DNA from: Balaenoptera acutorostrata
Lineage: Eukaryota; Chordata; Mammalia; Artiodactyla; Balaenopteridae
Assembly: GCF_949987535.1 (NCBI RefSeq)
Contig: NC_080074.1
Coordinates: forward strand, 26,371,268 to 26,435,267
Length of the DNA stretch: 64,000 nt
Reading direction: 5' to 3'
In this document: positions 1-12,500 of the stretch, piece by piece
Layout: the number at the start of each line of letters is the position of its first letter
Position numbering within the stretch: position 1 is the first letter of the stretch
Position numbers and translations under genes: made by a program
Notes under the pieces: model-generated
Databases searched by the model: none
Seen by the model: the letters and a program-made list of their open reading frames with translations, nothing else
What the model was told of the DNA's origin: nothing

Positions 1-643
1 ACTAAAATGTTACAGTATTTGCCTTTTCACTGTCATTCTCTCACAAGTATATGGTGCAATTTTCCAGAGGCTGCATGTCATGTGATATTGTATGATGAAA
101 TATGTCAACATTTAAAAGGTGTACATAACTCACTGAACCAGTGTTTCCCAAATGACCAAAGCACGATGTTACACAATCACTCATGAGTAAAGGATTCACA
201 TTGCAGGATAGACTTTAATATATAGTTTCTGATTCCACATTGCAACTAACCTCTAAAAAAGCTATCACTCCACAGAGGAAGGCAATCACAGATTAAGGAA
301 AAAATAAATAAATAAAAATAAAGAAGCTATCACTTGTCAAGTTTTGGTGTCTTATTAAAGAACAGTTTACACAGTTTGAAGAAACAGTTAAGATATTCTT
401 CCCTCTTTTACCCAATAAATGTAAGGCTTGATTTTCTTTATATATTTTAACCAAAACAACATATTGCAGCAGATTGAATGCCCAGGTAGGTATGAGAATC
501 CAGCTTCTATTAAGCCAGATATTAAAGCAGTTTGCAAAAATGTAAATCAGTGCCACTCTTCCCATTGAATTTTCTTTTGTTTGGAAAATTATTTATTTTT
601 CATTAAATATGTTACTTATGTTAACATTTAATGGGTTATTTTT

Positions 644-1007
644 TTTATTTTATTATTTTAATAAATTTATTTTATTTTTAAAATAAATTTATTTTATTAT
701 TTATTTTTGGCTGCATTGGGTCTTCGTTGTTGCACACGGACTTTCTCTAGTTGCAGGAAGCAGGGCTACTCTTCGTTGTGGTGTGTGTGCTTCTCATTGT
801 GGTGGCTTCTCTTGTTGCGGAGCACGGGCTCTAGGTGTGCGGGCTTCAGTAGTTGTGGCTCGCGGGCTCTAGAGCGCAGGCTCAGTAGTTGTGGCGCACG
901 GGCTTAGTTGCTCCGCGTCATGTGGGATCTTCCCGGACCAGGGCTCGAACCCGTGTCCCCTGCATTGGCAGGCGGATTCTTAACCACTGTGCCACCAGGG
1001 AAGTCCC
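644..1007 (-). mobile_element. CHR SINE (tRNA-derived, cetacean)
   Basis: Full-length tRNA-derived SINE in reverse orientation. The A/T-rich tail lies on the left and the tRNA head, with B-box-like GGTTCGAGCCC read on the minus strand, on the right. A perfect 12-bp target-site duplication TGGGTTATTTTT flanks it at 632-643 and 1008-1019. Standard long CHR form with the repeated 'CAGTAGTTGTGGC' block. Confidence 0.95.
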
Positions 1008-1288
1008 TGGGTTATTTTTAAATGAATTAACAAGTTCTTTGGGCTCTCAGTGACTTTTTTTTTTTGGTGTGTAAAGGGGTCTTGAGACCTGAGAACTATT
1101 TCCATAATCTATTTACTGGTCCTTATTGAAGGCCCTTTGGATTGCTTCAGTTTCCAATTATAATTATTATGCTGCAGTAAACATACTTTTACCCATCTAA
1201 GCAAAGGGTTTCAACCCAGTAACAGTTGGACCCTGCATGTACCTGATGCTCTTGTCTCTAAGAAATAACTGTGAGCCATTAGATTTTT

Positions 1289-1592
1289 TTTTTTAATTAT
1301 AATTTTAAATTTTTATTTATTTATTTTTGGCTGTGTTGGATCTTCGTTTCTGTGCGAGGGCTTTCTCTAGTTGCGGCAAGTGGGTGCCACTCTTCATCGC
1401 GGTGCGCGGGCCTCTCATTTTCGCGGCCTCTCTTGTTGCGGAGCACAGACTCCAGACACGCAAGCTCAGTAATTGTGGCTCACGGGCCTAGTTGCTCCGC
1501 GGCATGTGGGATCTTCCCAGACCAGGGCTCGAACCCGTGTCCCCTGCATTGGCAGGCAGATTCCCAACCACTGCGCCACCAGGGAAGCCCCC
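1289..1592 (-). mobile_element. CHR SINE, short young subfamily
   Basis: Reverse-orientation SINE of about 300 bp with the diagnostic internal segment 'TCATCGCGGTGCGCGGGCC' and only one 'CAGTAATTGTGGC' block. A perfect 16-bp duplication GAGCCATTAGATTTTT lies at 1273-1288 and 1593-1608. Confidence 0.95.
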
Positions 1593-2084
1593 GAGCCATT
1601 AGATTTTTATTCAGTTTACAATGAATATTTCTGATAGAAATATTCTAAAATAAAATTTACAACAACATAAACTGTACATGATAAAATTATAGATGAACTG
1701 ATTCAAAGTCACGTCTTATAGTTATTGAAAATTGCAGAAATTGTGGGAGAGGAAGATGGAGACTAGACTTGGTAGAAATAACCTATGCAAAATAAAATTG
1801 ACAACAGTTAAAACTGCAGCCAGAAAAATAGGATATGGTAGAAATAATGGTCGACAAAGGAAACTCAAATTGGCAGCAGCCATAATCAGTACTGTCTGCT
1901 CTAGACAGTAATTAGTGATTCAGAACTTTGCTGTAAATTTTGTCATAGAAAATAGTCTTGATGAAAATATTTTCAGAGAAATAGAAAAAAGTTGGAAACA
2001 AATCAGCTTTGCCATTTTAAAATTGAATCAAGGAATTTAATTGGCTTAATGAGTTTATTCTGTAAAGTATTTGCCTAGCAACAA

Positions 2085-3010
2085 CAAAAACCATCAGTGC
2101 TAGACTGTTCTTTTTGTTCGTGAACTTGCTCTTCCCCAGACTACTCCATCTCAGTAGATGGCAATTCTGTCCTCCCAGTTGGTCAGGCCAAAATTTTATA
2201 GTCATCCTCGACTCTTCTTTCCTCATATTCCACTTCCAATCCATCAACATATCTTGTCAGCTCTCCCTTATAAAATATCCCAGATCTAATCGTTCTTCAC
2301 CGCTAGCATGGCTGCTACCCTGATCTCAGCCTATATCTCTGCCCATATACGATACCCAAGTGCTGCCAGTGTCTGTGCAATAGCATCCTATCTGGCCTCC
2401 CTTAATTCTGTTCTTGAACATTCATAGTCTGGTCTTCACACTAAATCTAGAATGATCCTATTTGCAAAAGATCCTGCCACTTCTCTTCTCTGTAAACCCT
2501 TCAGTGGATCTGCATGTCATCCAGTAGGAAATCAGTCATTTTATGGCCTACAAGGTCCTATTCAGTCTGGCCCATTTTGTCTCTCAGATCCCACCTCCTA
2601 CCATAAATCTCTCTCTCCCATTCTGTTTCACTCACACAGCTCTCTTGATGTGCTCTTGCCTCAGATGTATGGAATGCACTATTCCTGCCCCACAGGCTGC
2701 TGCTTCTACCTGGGATGCACTTCCCCTAGCTGGTTCTAAGCCTTGGTCTGCTACTTCACTCAGCTCTGTGCAAAAATGTCATCTCCTCATCACTGTCATT
2801 CCATCAATGACTCTCACCTTATTCTGCTTTATTTTACTTTGTAGCACTTAATACCACCTGACAGTATTATTTGCTTATTTGGTTTTTAATCTGCCTTTCC
2901 TCACTAAAATAAAAGCTTTATGAGAATAAAAATTTTGTTTATTGCTGTTTCCAAGGACTCAGAACAGTGATTGGCAAATAGAATGTACCCAATATATGTT
3001 TGTGTAAATG
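2085..3010 (+). mobile_element. L2 LINE fragment (long, + orientation)
   Basis: About 900 bp of pyrimidine-rich, L2-like sequence reading 'CTGGCCTCCCT', 'CTTCAGTGGATCTGCATG' and ending in the typical L2 3' end ('AAAGCTTTATGAGAATAA ... GAACAGTGATTGGCAAATAG'). Short open frames here are by-products of the repeat. Confidence 0.75.
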
Positions 3011-3286
3011 GAAGGTGAAAAGGAGAGGAAGGGAAGGAATCAAAATAGTGAGGTCCATGTGTTCTTACTATTGTACCTTTATTTGCACATTTGTTTATTT
3101 CTGTAAGATAGGATGTTGAAGTAGAATTGCTAGATTTAATGGTGTGTGTGTATGTGTATTATATTGAATGTATGTATGTAATGGTATGCTTTTCTAGTCT
3201 AGCTTTGTCTGAAGGTATGAGAAAATTGTGCTTAGAGAAGAAAAAAGATTAAGTTGACTTGATTACTAATGACATGATTGTGTTAG

Positions 3287-3517
3287 ATTGTTACAGAGCA
3301 GCAAACTGGCCAGAAAATCCAGATTGTGACAGCACTTGATCATAATACCCAAGGCAAACAGTTCATTCTGACAAATCACAGTGGCTCTACTCCAAGCAAA
3401 GTCATTCTGTCCAGGCAAGATTCTACTCCAGGAAAAGTTTTCCTCACAACCCCAGATGCAACAGGTGTCAACCAGTTTATTTTTACAACTCCTGATTTGT
3501 CTGCACAACACCTCCAG
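3287..3517 (+). CDS. NR2C1: NR2C1 coding exon, N-terminal A/B domain (fragment residues 1-77)
   Basis: Encodes the A/B region from [10 protein letters not shown] to LSAQHLQ, phase 0 at both ends. The acceptor is the TTAG ending at 3286. A good branch-point-like TACTAAT lies about 20 nt upstream, but the polypyrimidine tract is poor. The donor GTAAAT starts at 3518. An alternative acceptor ACAG at 3293-3296 was considered. The longer form is preferred because I-V-T-E reads straight through and agrees with the known TR2 protein. Confidence 0.95.
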
Positions 3518-6500
3518 GTAAATAACTAGAGTTTTCTTTTTATCTTACCCTTGAAAAACATAAAAAGCATATCATTAGTGTAAGTCCTGAACATTAAGAC
3601 TTTATGTCCTGCATGTTCAGTAGGAAAAAATCTTGCATAAAGTTATGTGCTGCCCTCGCCTACGAGCCACTATTCTTTTCCTCAAACATCCTCACACCCA
3701 TATATTTTGGTGGGTTTTTAGTAGCTTACAGTAAGAGCCAATTTGGCTAGTTTGGGCAGGAAAGGATTTAGCAAAGAATGTAGAGAGCTCAAAGAACTGT
3801 TAGAAAGGCTGAAGAAACACTTGTAGGTCAGGTTTCCAAGAATAACTACTGGAGCATGCTTCAGAACTTCTTCTATGTGACCTTCTGCTTCTGCACAGTT
3901 AGGAAACTTCCAAACCAGGAGCATCTACAGAATTCTGTAGCTGCAGTTTCCAGGACCAAGATGCCTGTGCCTTGAACAAGCAGCTGCCAAATCAAGAAGT
4001 TGATATTCTAGCTGCCAGCTTTGTCACTTTTGCTTCCTCTTTTGTCAATCAACTGCATCTTCATTGATGTAGCAAGCAGTCTATCATGGTTATGCAACTG
4101 TTTTTACCATTGGTTGCTATGTTTGAATACAAATACAATGAACCCTTAAGTTTGCCTCCAGAGACTTTGAGGAGGGTGAGTGCCAACTTAAAATTGGGCT
4201 CTGTATTTTGTGATGAAAAAACTGATCAAAAAAAATCCCTTTTAGGATTGAAAAACTCCAAATTCATAAGATACAAAATTATGCCTATGTATCCTGATCG
4301 GTTCTATTATTCTTCCAATTACATAATTTATATTATTTTTAGAAACAGCTACAGTAGAAAATGGATAGGATATATAAAGTTATCTTATCAGAAAGACGGA
4401 AGTCACTAAAAAAAGTATAACATTATCCATACCTTAATTTCTGTATTTTCTTAATTAACAGACTCGATTTTTTTTTTTAGAACCGTTTTGTGTTTACAGA
4501 AATATTGAGCATTTAGTATAGAGAGTTCCCATATAATCTCCAAACACACAGTTTCTCATGTTATTAATATTCTACATTAGTGTGATACAGTTGTTATAAT
4601 TAATAAACTAGTAGTATTTATACATCAACTGCAGTCCATAGCTTTCCCTGATTTTTACTTAATATCCTTTTTTGTTCTAGGATACCATACTACATTTGTC
4701 ATGTTTTCTTAGACTCCTCTTAGCTGTGACAGTTTCTCAGACTTTCCTTGTATTTGATGATTTTGACAGTTTTGAAGTATACTGGTCAGGTATATTGTAG
4801 GTTGCCCCACTGTAGGACTTTGATGTTCTTTTTTTTTTTTTTCATGGTTAGACTGGGGTTGTGGGTTTTGGGGAGGAAAATCACAGAGGTTAAGTGCCAT
4901 TCTCCTCATATCATATCAAGGGTACTTACTATCATCATGTTTTATGACTGATGACATCACCTGGCTGAAGAGGTGATATAAGATTTCTCCACTTTAAAGT
5001 TACTCTTTTTCAAAAGACTTTATTTAAAAATTAAGATGATATTGGTACTTTGCCTATGTTATGGATCATCTCTAAGAGCAATGAAAGAGACACAGGTATA
5101 GGATGGAATCTCCTGGACCAAAAAGATTTGATTTCTGGTCTGGTGACCAAGATGGGATGTGGGAAAGCCCATTAACCTCTCAGTGTCTCTTCCACCCTTA
5201 GGAATAATAGTAGATAAAATATTAGCACCATTTGCAATAGATATGCTATTAAAGAAAAGAGTGATACTTGTCATAGATGCTTTCAAAGGACATCTAATAC
5301 CAGAAATTGTTGGTTTATTTGTTTAAGTTTTCATTGAAGACTGATTTTTATGGTGATATAAGAAGAAATGATGCCACTATAACATAGTATGGGGCCGCTA
5401 TTTTATTTTATTTTATTTTTTATTTTTAAATTTTTTTTGGCTGTGCCTCTTGGCTTGCAGGATCTTAGTTCCCCTACCCAGGGATCGAACCCGCATGCTT
5501 GGCAGTGAAAGTGTGGAGTCCTAACCATTAGACTGCCAGGGAGTTCCCTGGGACAGGTATTTTAATGACTGTTCCAAGTTTTTAAAATGAGAATTATTCC
5601 TGAAGGCATTCACACCCCTAAGAGAAGAAAAAGAGTCAAAGTAGAGGTTTATTTTGTGGGCTGTTTTAAAGCAGGGGAAGATGTTTACTAAATGATGCAT
5701 TTTTTGGCTTGAATTTAATTTGTTCACATTTCAAAAGATTGAAAAAAAATGACAGAAAGATTGAAGGATAAACCTAAAAGAAGAAACTAGTATTTCTTTG
5801 CCAGTATTACATTAGCTGTACCTAGTGATGAGCTCTTAATATAATTTAAAGAGGTTTGGTGATTTGCCCAAGGCCACCCCACCTAGTCCCCACTAACTTG
5901 CTGTCATTAACAGACTCCAGAGTCCATGCTCTCAACCTCTACACCTAACCCAAACCTTAGACAGCTCGATGAAAAGTTTATACCTTTGTATATCAATCAT
6001 GTTCCATAGTTATAAGTAAATGCTTTAACATATTTTTTTCTTTATAACTCCTTTTCTATTTAAAAAATTCAGATTTATCTTTTTATGCTGTTATAGCTTA
6101 CTTTAGTCATGTCATTCCATGTGGAAATGTTCTGAGTTATTCAAAGACAAATGTCATGATAGGACTGATAACTGCTGCAGTACTTTAATGTGTTCCATAT
6201 GAATAATAAATACGTAATGGGTGAGATGCGGTAAAAAATACTCATGTATTTGTGTGTTTAAGACTCTGTTTACTTTAATGAAATTGTTATGGAACAAATT
6301 ATTATTGAACAAATTAAAAAGTATTATTTCTGTCTGTGCTTTTTATAACATGGGAATTTTAATCTAGATGTAAAGAAAATTAAGAATACTTTAATCGATG
6401 CATGCCTAATAATAGAGTTCAAAGTTTCAGAATAACTTATGAAGAAGAAAGCAAAAAGTAAGATTGACTGAATGTTCTTTTAATTTTTTACATGAGAATA

Positions 6501-9500
6501 TTGCTAAGTAACAACAAATTATTGTGTTTTTGTTTGTTTGGGGGGGGGTTTTCTTTAGCTCTTAACAGACAATTCTTCCTCCGAACAAGGACCAAATAAG
6601 GTTTTTGATCTTTGCGTAGTATGTGGAGACAAAGCATCAGGTAACATTAAAAATAACCTCCTATATGTGTTCTCTTGTTAAAAATAACTATCTCACTACC
6701 ATGTTTCTTCTACTGAAAGTAAAAAGAAAAAGAAGCAGGTTGTTTTTATGATTCATATTTGTAGCCTATGAAATTTAACTGATTTTTCCCCAGAGCTTTT
6801 TATTCTCCTAAAGGTTTTTTATTTCAGTGCAGTTTAATGTGATCTTGCAATGACATAAAATGCATATTTCAAAGAGTTATGTTTAAAGACAGTTTCACTT
6901 TTTGAAAGTAAACTGAACATGTGGAAATTTTTCTGAATGTGAAACTAGTTTTGTCAAAGGAATTGCTTAAAAATTAGTTGTGATCCTTAATAACATGTAT
7001 AATTAGGTTGTTAATCTACCTGTTGAGTCCTGTTCTCATTTCCGGAATACAGAGTAACAGATTATTGAGGTGGAAAAGCTCTGGTTAACCTCTGTGTAAT
7101 GCTCTGCATAGCTGAGCAGGCATTTCTCCAAGCCTATTTCTAGTACTCAGGGTTATGCCATTTTAGTTCCTTCATGCCAGAAATACACACCCATATTTGT
7201 TCATATAGATTCACAAGTGCCAGTGGGATAAGTTTAAGGGCCCAGCTTGTTTTCTTTAATCTTTTTTATCTTTTCCATAGCTTCATTAAAAAAAAACCTC
7301 CGCTAGAGCTTTTCCCAGAGTATATTCAGTTTGTTAATAGTTGTGCCAGAGAGATGGTTTGTGAAACGATAGGCTTATCAAAGTATAACAGATTTCTCCA
7401 GAAATTTAAAAAGTGCAACTCACAATGAGGAAAGATTATTAGATTTCAAATACTAACTGACATTATATTCTTTTTTTGGAGCAAAGTTTTTAGAATAAAA
7501 TAACTTTTTACAGTATATAACAGAACTATAATTTGTAAGTGATCTCAGAAGTGAAAATAGTTTTTATATCATGGGGTTATGGGTGATTTTGTTTCTTCTC
7601 TTTCCCAAATTTTCCATGCCATTGTTAAGATTACTTTACAAAATTTAAAAACTCATACTGTAATATATTTTATCAGAGAATAAGTTTGTGCCATTCTCTG
7701 TTTGGTAATTCCTAAAAAAAAATTTTTATGTCATAAACTCAGAAATCTCAGTTTCATCTCATGTTTAAAGGGAAGAAATGGGCTTATTTCATTTCAGTTC
7801 TGAAATACGTGACTTTTGTGTTTTCTTAAACATTTTGTCTCTAGGGCGTCATTATGGAGCGGTAACTTGTGAAGGCTGCAAAGGATTTTTTAAAAGAAGT
7901 ATCCGAAAAAATTTAGTTTATTCATGTCGAGGATCAAAGGACTGTATTATTAATAAACACCATCGAAATCGTTGTCAATACTGCAGGTTACAAAGATGTA
8001 TTGCGTTTGGAATGAAACAAGACTGTATGTATTAGCTTTAAAGGAGAGAATACTTTTTAAGAATTCAGGCACACTCTTAGAAGTGTGTTAAAATTAACAC
8101 ATTAAAATATGTCAAATATATATGGTTTTTAATTTAAAGTTTTCCAACTAGAAATATAGAAATATGTGAATATGTATGTATTTTTTATACATTCAACAAA
8201 TCTTTATTGAGTGCCTATATGCCAGGCATGTATTTTTAGTTTGAACATGGTAATAATAATAATAAAAAACCAACTAACTAGATACAAGTTTAGTTTCTGA
8301 TTAAACTATCAATACTAAAGTGATTAATAAGGTAATGACAATAGCTAGTATTGAGTTCTCATTATGCTTTCCTCTGTGTATAGCGTATGAATTAACTTAT
8401 TTGTTCTCACAGCAAAATTCTCAGTAGATGCTGCTGTTATCCATTTTACATTTGAGTGAACAGAGGAAATTTAGTAACTTGCCCAAGGTCACACAACTAA
8501 TATAAGTGGCAGAACTTGGACTTTAATCTTGGCAGTTTTGTTTTTCTCAGAAAATGTATATTTAACAGCTACAGTATACCATCTCCCAAGTATCATGAAA
8601 TAAAATTACTATAAAATAAATGAAATATATTACCTCTGTTTTATAAATGAAGACTAAGCAATTGAATTGCTTCTCAAAAGTCTCCCTGCCCTTAACTGAA
8701 AAAAAGATTTAACTTGGGTCTATTTGTGGTTCTCTATTAGTATTGTTTTCAGTTGGTTAAATATTACTTCATTTTTTAATACTCTTATATAGGTAAGTAA
8801 AGGACTCCTAACTTCAGGTTTCCTTCTTGACAGTGAGCTTTTAAAAATTAGGAGTTCTTCTACATTTCTGCCACGGCTGGGGCAGGGAGAGAAAAGAGAA
8901 CAAGAGATGCACACTGGCCAGTTTTACTATTTTGAAGCAACTTTGTTGAACTTGCAAATAATATCTAAAGATTGATGGTTATCTTTGGAGTTCAGTTACG
9001 GTAACCTTGTCTCCCATTAGCAGCACTGCTGACCTAAAGCTTACATTTGTAATTGCCTGTAAATTCTGCATTGTGATATAAGTTTGACACATTTTTGTAG
9101 CTGTTCAGTGTGAAAGAAAACCCATTGAAGTATCAAGAGAAAAATCTTCCAACTGTGCCGCTTCAACAGAAAAAATCTACATTCGAAAAGACCTTCGAAG
9201 CCCATTAGCTGCAACTCCAACTTTTGTAACAGATAGTGAAACTGCAAGGTATAGTAAAAACAACCAAAAACCACATATATTAAGGAGCTGGTAATTTGTT
9301 TTTCTTCCCAGTGAAACTAAGGCTAAAATTTGTACTTATTTGTTACAGGTCAGCAGGACTGTTAGATTCAGGAATGTTTGTGAATATTCATCAATCTGGC
9401 ATAAAAACTGAGTCAACTGTGCTGATGACACCAGATAAGGTGTGTTTAGTACAATTAATTTAAAGCTTAAAATTTTTTAAGCTTTAAAAATTTTTTCCTT

Positions 9501-12500
9501 TTCTCCTCCATCAATTTGGCGAATAGATTTGGTCTTAAATATTCCCTGTTACAAGTTGCGCTTTTTTTTTTTTTAACTTAAATTATCATCAACTATTTGG
9601 TAGTGTCAGATGACAAAACTAAAAGATTTTAGTGATGAGTTTGATGTCCCTTATATAAGGGAAAACAATCCATGGATTAGCAGATTACAGTGCTCACAAG
9701 CAGTGGAACTCTCTTCCAGAGGAAATTTAGTCAAGAGTGAGTTTTATAGAGCATTTGAAGCAGCAGTGAGGAAACAGGGCTTAATTGGCTCAGAGGTTGG
9801 GGATTCTCTTTTGAATCTATCGAGTCCTGTTGTCTAGGGTAAGGTGAGCTCACTAAAGCTGGAGCAGGAGGATTGTGACTGGTGTATGATAGGTTTCCTT
9901 GACAGGTGTTTCCTTTAAGTGCAAACTGACTTAGGTTTAGGTTTGTGAAGTGGACCAGGTCACTAGAGCAGCCTCCGTTTTGCCAGTCCTGATAATACAA
10001 ATTAACTTTATCAGTAGAAATGTTCATTATTCCACTAGAACAATTATAGCTTCAATGTGAAAATGACAAACATTTAAATGTCTTCCAGGTTTCTTTTTTT
10101 TTTTTTATAAATTTGTTTATTTTATTTTATTTATTTTATTTTTGGTTGCATTGGGTCTTCACTGCGCGCGGGCTTTTCTCTGGTTGTGGTGAGCGGGGGC
10201 TACTCTTTGTTGCGGTGCAACGGGCTCCTCATTGTGGTGGCTTCTCTTGTTGCAGAGCACGGGCTCTAGGCGCACGGGCTTCAGTAGTTGTGGCACACGG
10301 ACTCAGTAGTTGTGGCTCAGGGGCTCTAGAGCACAGGCTCAGTAGTTGTGGTGCACGAGCTTAGTTGCTCCGCGGCATGTGGGATCTTCCTGGGCCAGGG
10401 ATCAAACCCGTGTCCTTTGCATTGGCAGGCAGATTCTTAACCACTGTGCCACCAGGGAAGCCCTCTTCCAGGTTTCTTTCATCTTGAAATAAAAGTCCTC
10501 AGAAATAGAAATGTATAAGTATAAAATTCTTTATATTCCTTTTGTGTTCTCCTACAGATTTTATAGTGTTAAAATACTTAAAATATTTCAGGTGAAGAGA
10601 AATTCCTAGCGCACCTCTCAAAACATTGACTTGAGTCAAAAATAGGAATAGGGTTGCATGAGCTCTCATATTATGTATCCAGGTCATCTGGGTTCTCTTA
10701 GAGTGTTGGAGCAGCTCTTTATTAAGCAAGGCATCTAAAAGAAAAAAGGTTTGCTTATTTAGATCCAGCATGTAGAGTTTCTCTAGTGTTACACATTTTT
10801 CCTGAAGACAGATTTCAGAGAGACTATGAACAGTGTTTCTCTCAGGCTATAATGTGATCTGGTTTCATATGGCCTATAAGATTATTCAGTCTATATATAT
10901 GGCCAGATTTATGCTGTTATTTGTTGCTTGATACTTTAAGGCACTCTTAATACTTGTGCTCTGGAGTCAAATTTCATCTGCCATTTATTAGCTGCATAAC
11001 CTTGGGCAAGTTATTTGACCTCTTAGTGCCTCAGTTTCTTTCCTCATCTGTAAAATAAGGGGTAATAAGAGTGTCTACCTCACAGGCTGAGCTTTAGCAT
11101 GTTGTTATTAATTGAGGAGATTTGGTATCTTACCATAAATACACATCGTGAGGAATTACATACAAGATTTCACTTATCCTTATCTACATGGTTTGTGCTT
11201 AGAATGGTAGTTATAATTTCATTGACATATTACATCCATTAGGAAAGGAAGAGAACTAAGTTTTGTTGAAAAATTACTATTTACCCAGACACTGTAGTTT
11301 TCTATATGTTTTTATATTAAATTGTATTAACAGTCTTGTGCGGTTAGTTTCTGACGAATGGTCCCAAAACTGTCAAGTTACAATGTGAGATCTTTCCACA
11401 TTAAACATCTAGTTAGATACACATGTTATGAAATGGAAGAGATTATGTAAGTGTTTAAGTTTTAGTTGAAAATTAGAACACCTAAAAATGTTAACTCCTT
11501 TTACTCATATATATAAAAGAAGGCTGGAGCAGTGGTTAGGAGCATGGGCTTTCCAGTCAGACAGTCTGACTTCCCATCCTGCCTCCACTGCTTACTGCTG
11601 GAATGACGATGGGTAATTCTTCTTATCAATAATAAAGGGATGATGATTCGTATTTCACAGGGTTGTTGTGAGGATTAAGTAAAAAAACATGTAAGTAGCA
11701 ATCCTGTAAGAAACTCAGTAACTAGTGGATTACTCAGTAAATGATTCTAGGACCATTCATTAATTTGGGGAGAGCACAAAACTTATTTGCCTACTTATTC
11801 AGTGAAATCAATTTCACATAAACTAAAGAATTGATAGAAGAAATGAAGTTCAGGACTTCCCCGGTGGTGCAGTGGTTAAGAATCTGCCTGCCAGTGCAGG
11901 GGACATGGGTTCGATCCCTGGTGCAGGAAGATCCCACATGCCGTGGAGCAACTAAGCACGGGTGCCACAACTGCTGAGCCTGCGCTCTAGAGCCTGCCAG
12001 CCACAGCTGCTGAGCCCATGTGCCACAACTACTGAAGCCCGCACGCTGCAACTACTGCGCCCACGTGCTGCAACCACTGAAGTCCGCGCTCCTAGAGCCC
12101 GTGCACTGCAACGAAGAGTAACCCCTGCTTACTGCAACTAGAGATGGCCCCCACACAGCAATGAAGACCCAACACAGCCCCAAAAAATAAATAAATAAAA
12201 ATTAAAATTAAAATTAAAAAAAAATAAAAAAGAAATGAAATTCAAGGAAACATATGTATCGTCTTAGGATTAATAACACTAAAAACAAAAACCGTAAGGG
12301 TATTATGAGGGGACTTTCTTGGTGGTCCAGTGGTAAAGAATCTGCCTTACAATGCAGGGGACGCGGGTTTGATCCTTGGTCAGGGAACTAAGATCCCACA
12401 TGCCACGAGGCAACTAAGCCACATGCCACGACTGCTGAGCTCGCACACCTCAACTAGAGCCCATGCCACAAGCTACAGAGCCCACGCACCCTGGAGCCTA

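Larger units (their letters stand above)
1..3286 (+). other. NR2C1: NR2C1 upstream intron (partial)
   Basis: Non-coding stretch before the first visible NR2C1 exon. It holds two minus-orientation CHR SINEs (644-1007 and 1289-1592) and a long L2 (about 2085-3010). I searched for the TR2 start exon (ATGGCAACC...) and did not see it. 1-630 and 1610-2080 show no gene or recognisable element. Confidence 0.8.
3518..6558 (+). other. NR2C1: NR2C1 intron
   Basis: 3041-bp intron. 4465-5000 looks like an antisense L1 3' end (blocks such as 'GTGTGATACAGTTGTTATAATT'), 5400-5548 is a short CHR SINE and 5848-5945 a MIR fragment. 3640-4080 is non-coding sequence I could not assign. 5950-6540 shows nothing. 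Confidence 0.75.

Noticed and set aside
2452..2851. Overlapping 95- and 102-codon frames
   Set aside because: By-products of the L2 LINE fragment.
4086..4409. 107-codon open frame in an NR2C1 intron
   Set aside because: Biased A/T-rich composition, no domain or splice context, no similarity I recognise.
9610..9837. 75-codon open frame just after an NR2C1 exon ([15 protein letters not shown]...)
   Set aside because: No acceptor joins it in frame to the upstream exon, no known domain is present, and the canonical TR2 exons splice past it. Probably a chance frame in intron sequence.
11900..11990. tRNA-like heads with A and B boxes as true tRNA genes
   Set aside because: They are the tRNA-derived heads of CHR SINEs, followed by SINE bodies and A-tails, with no intact cloverleaf expected.
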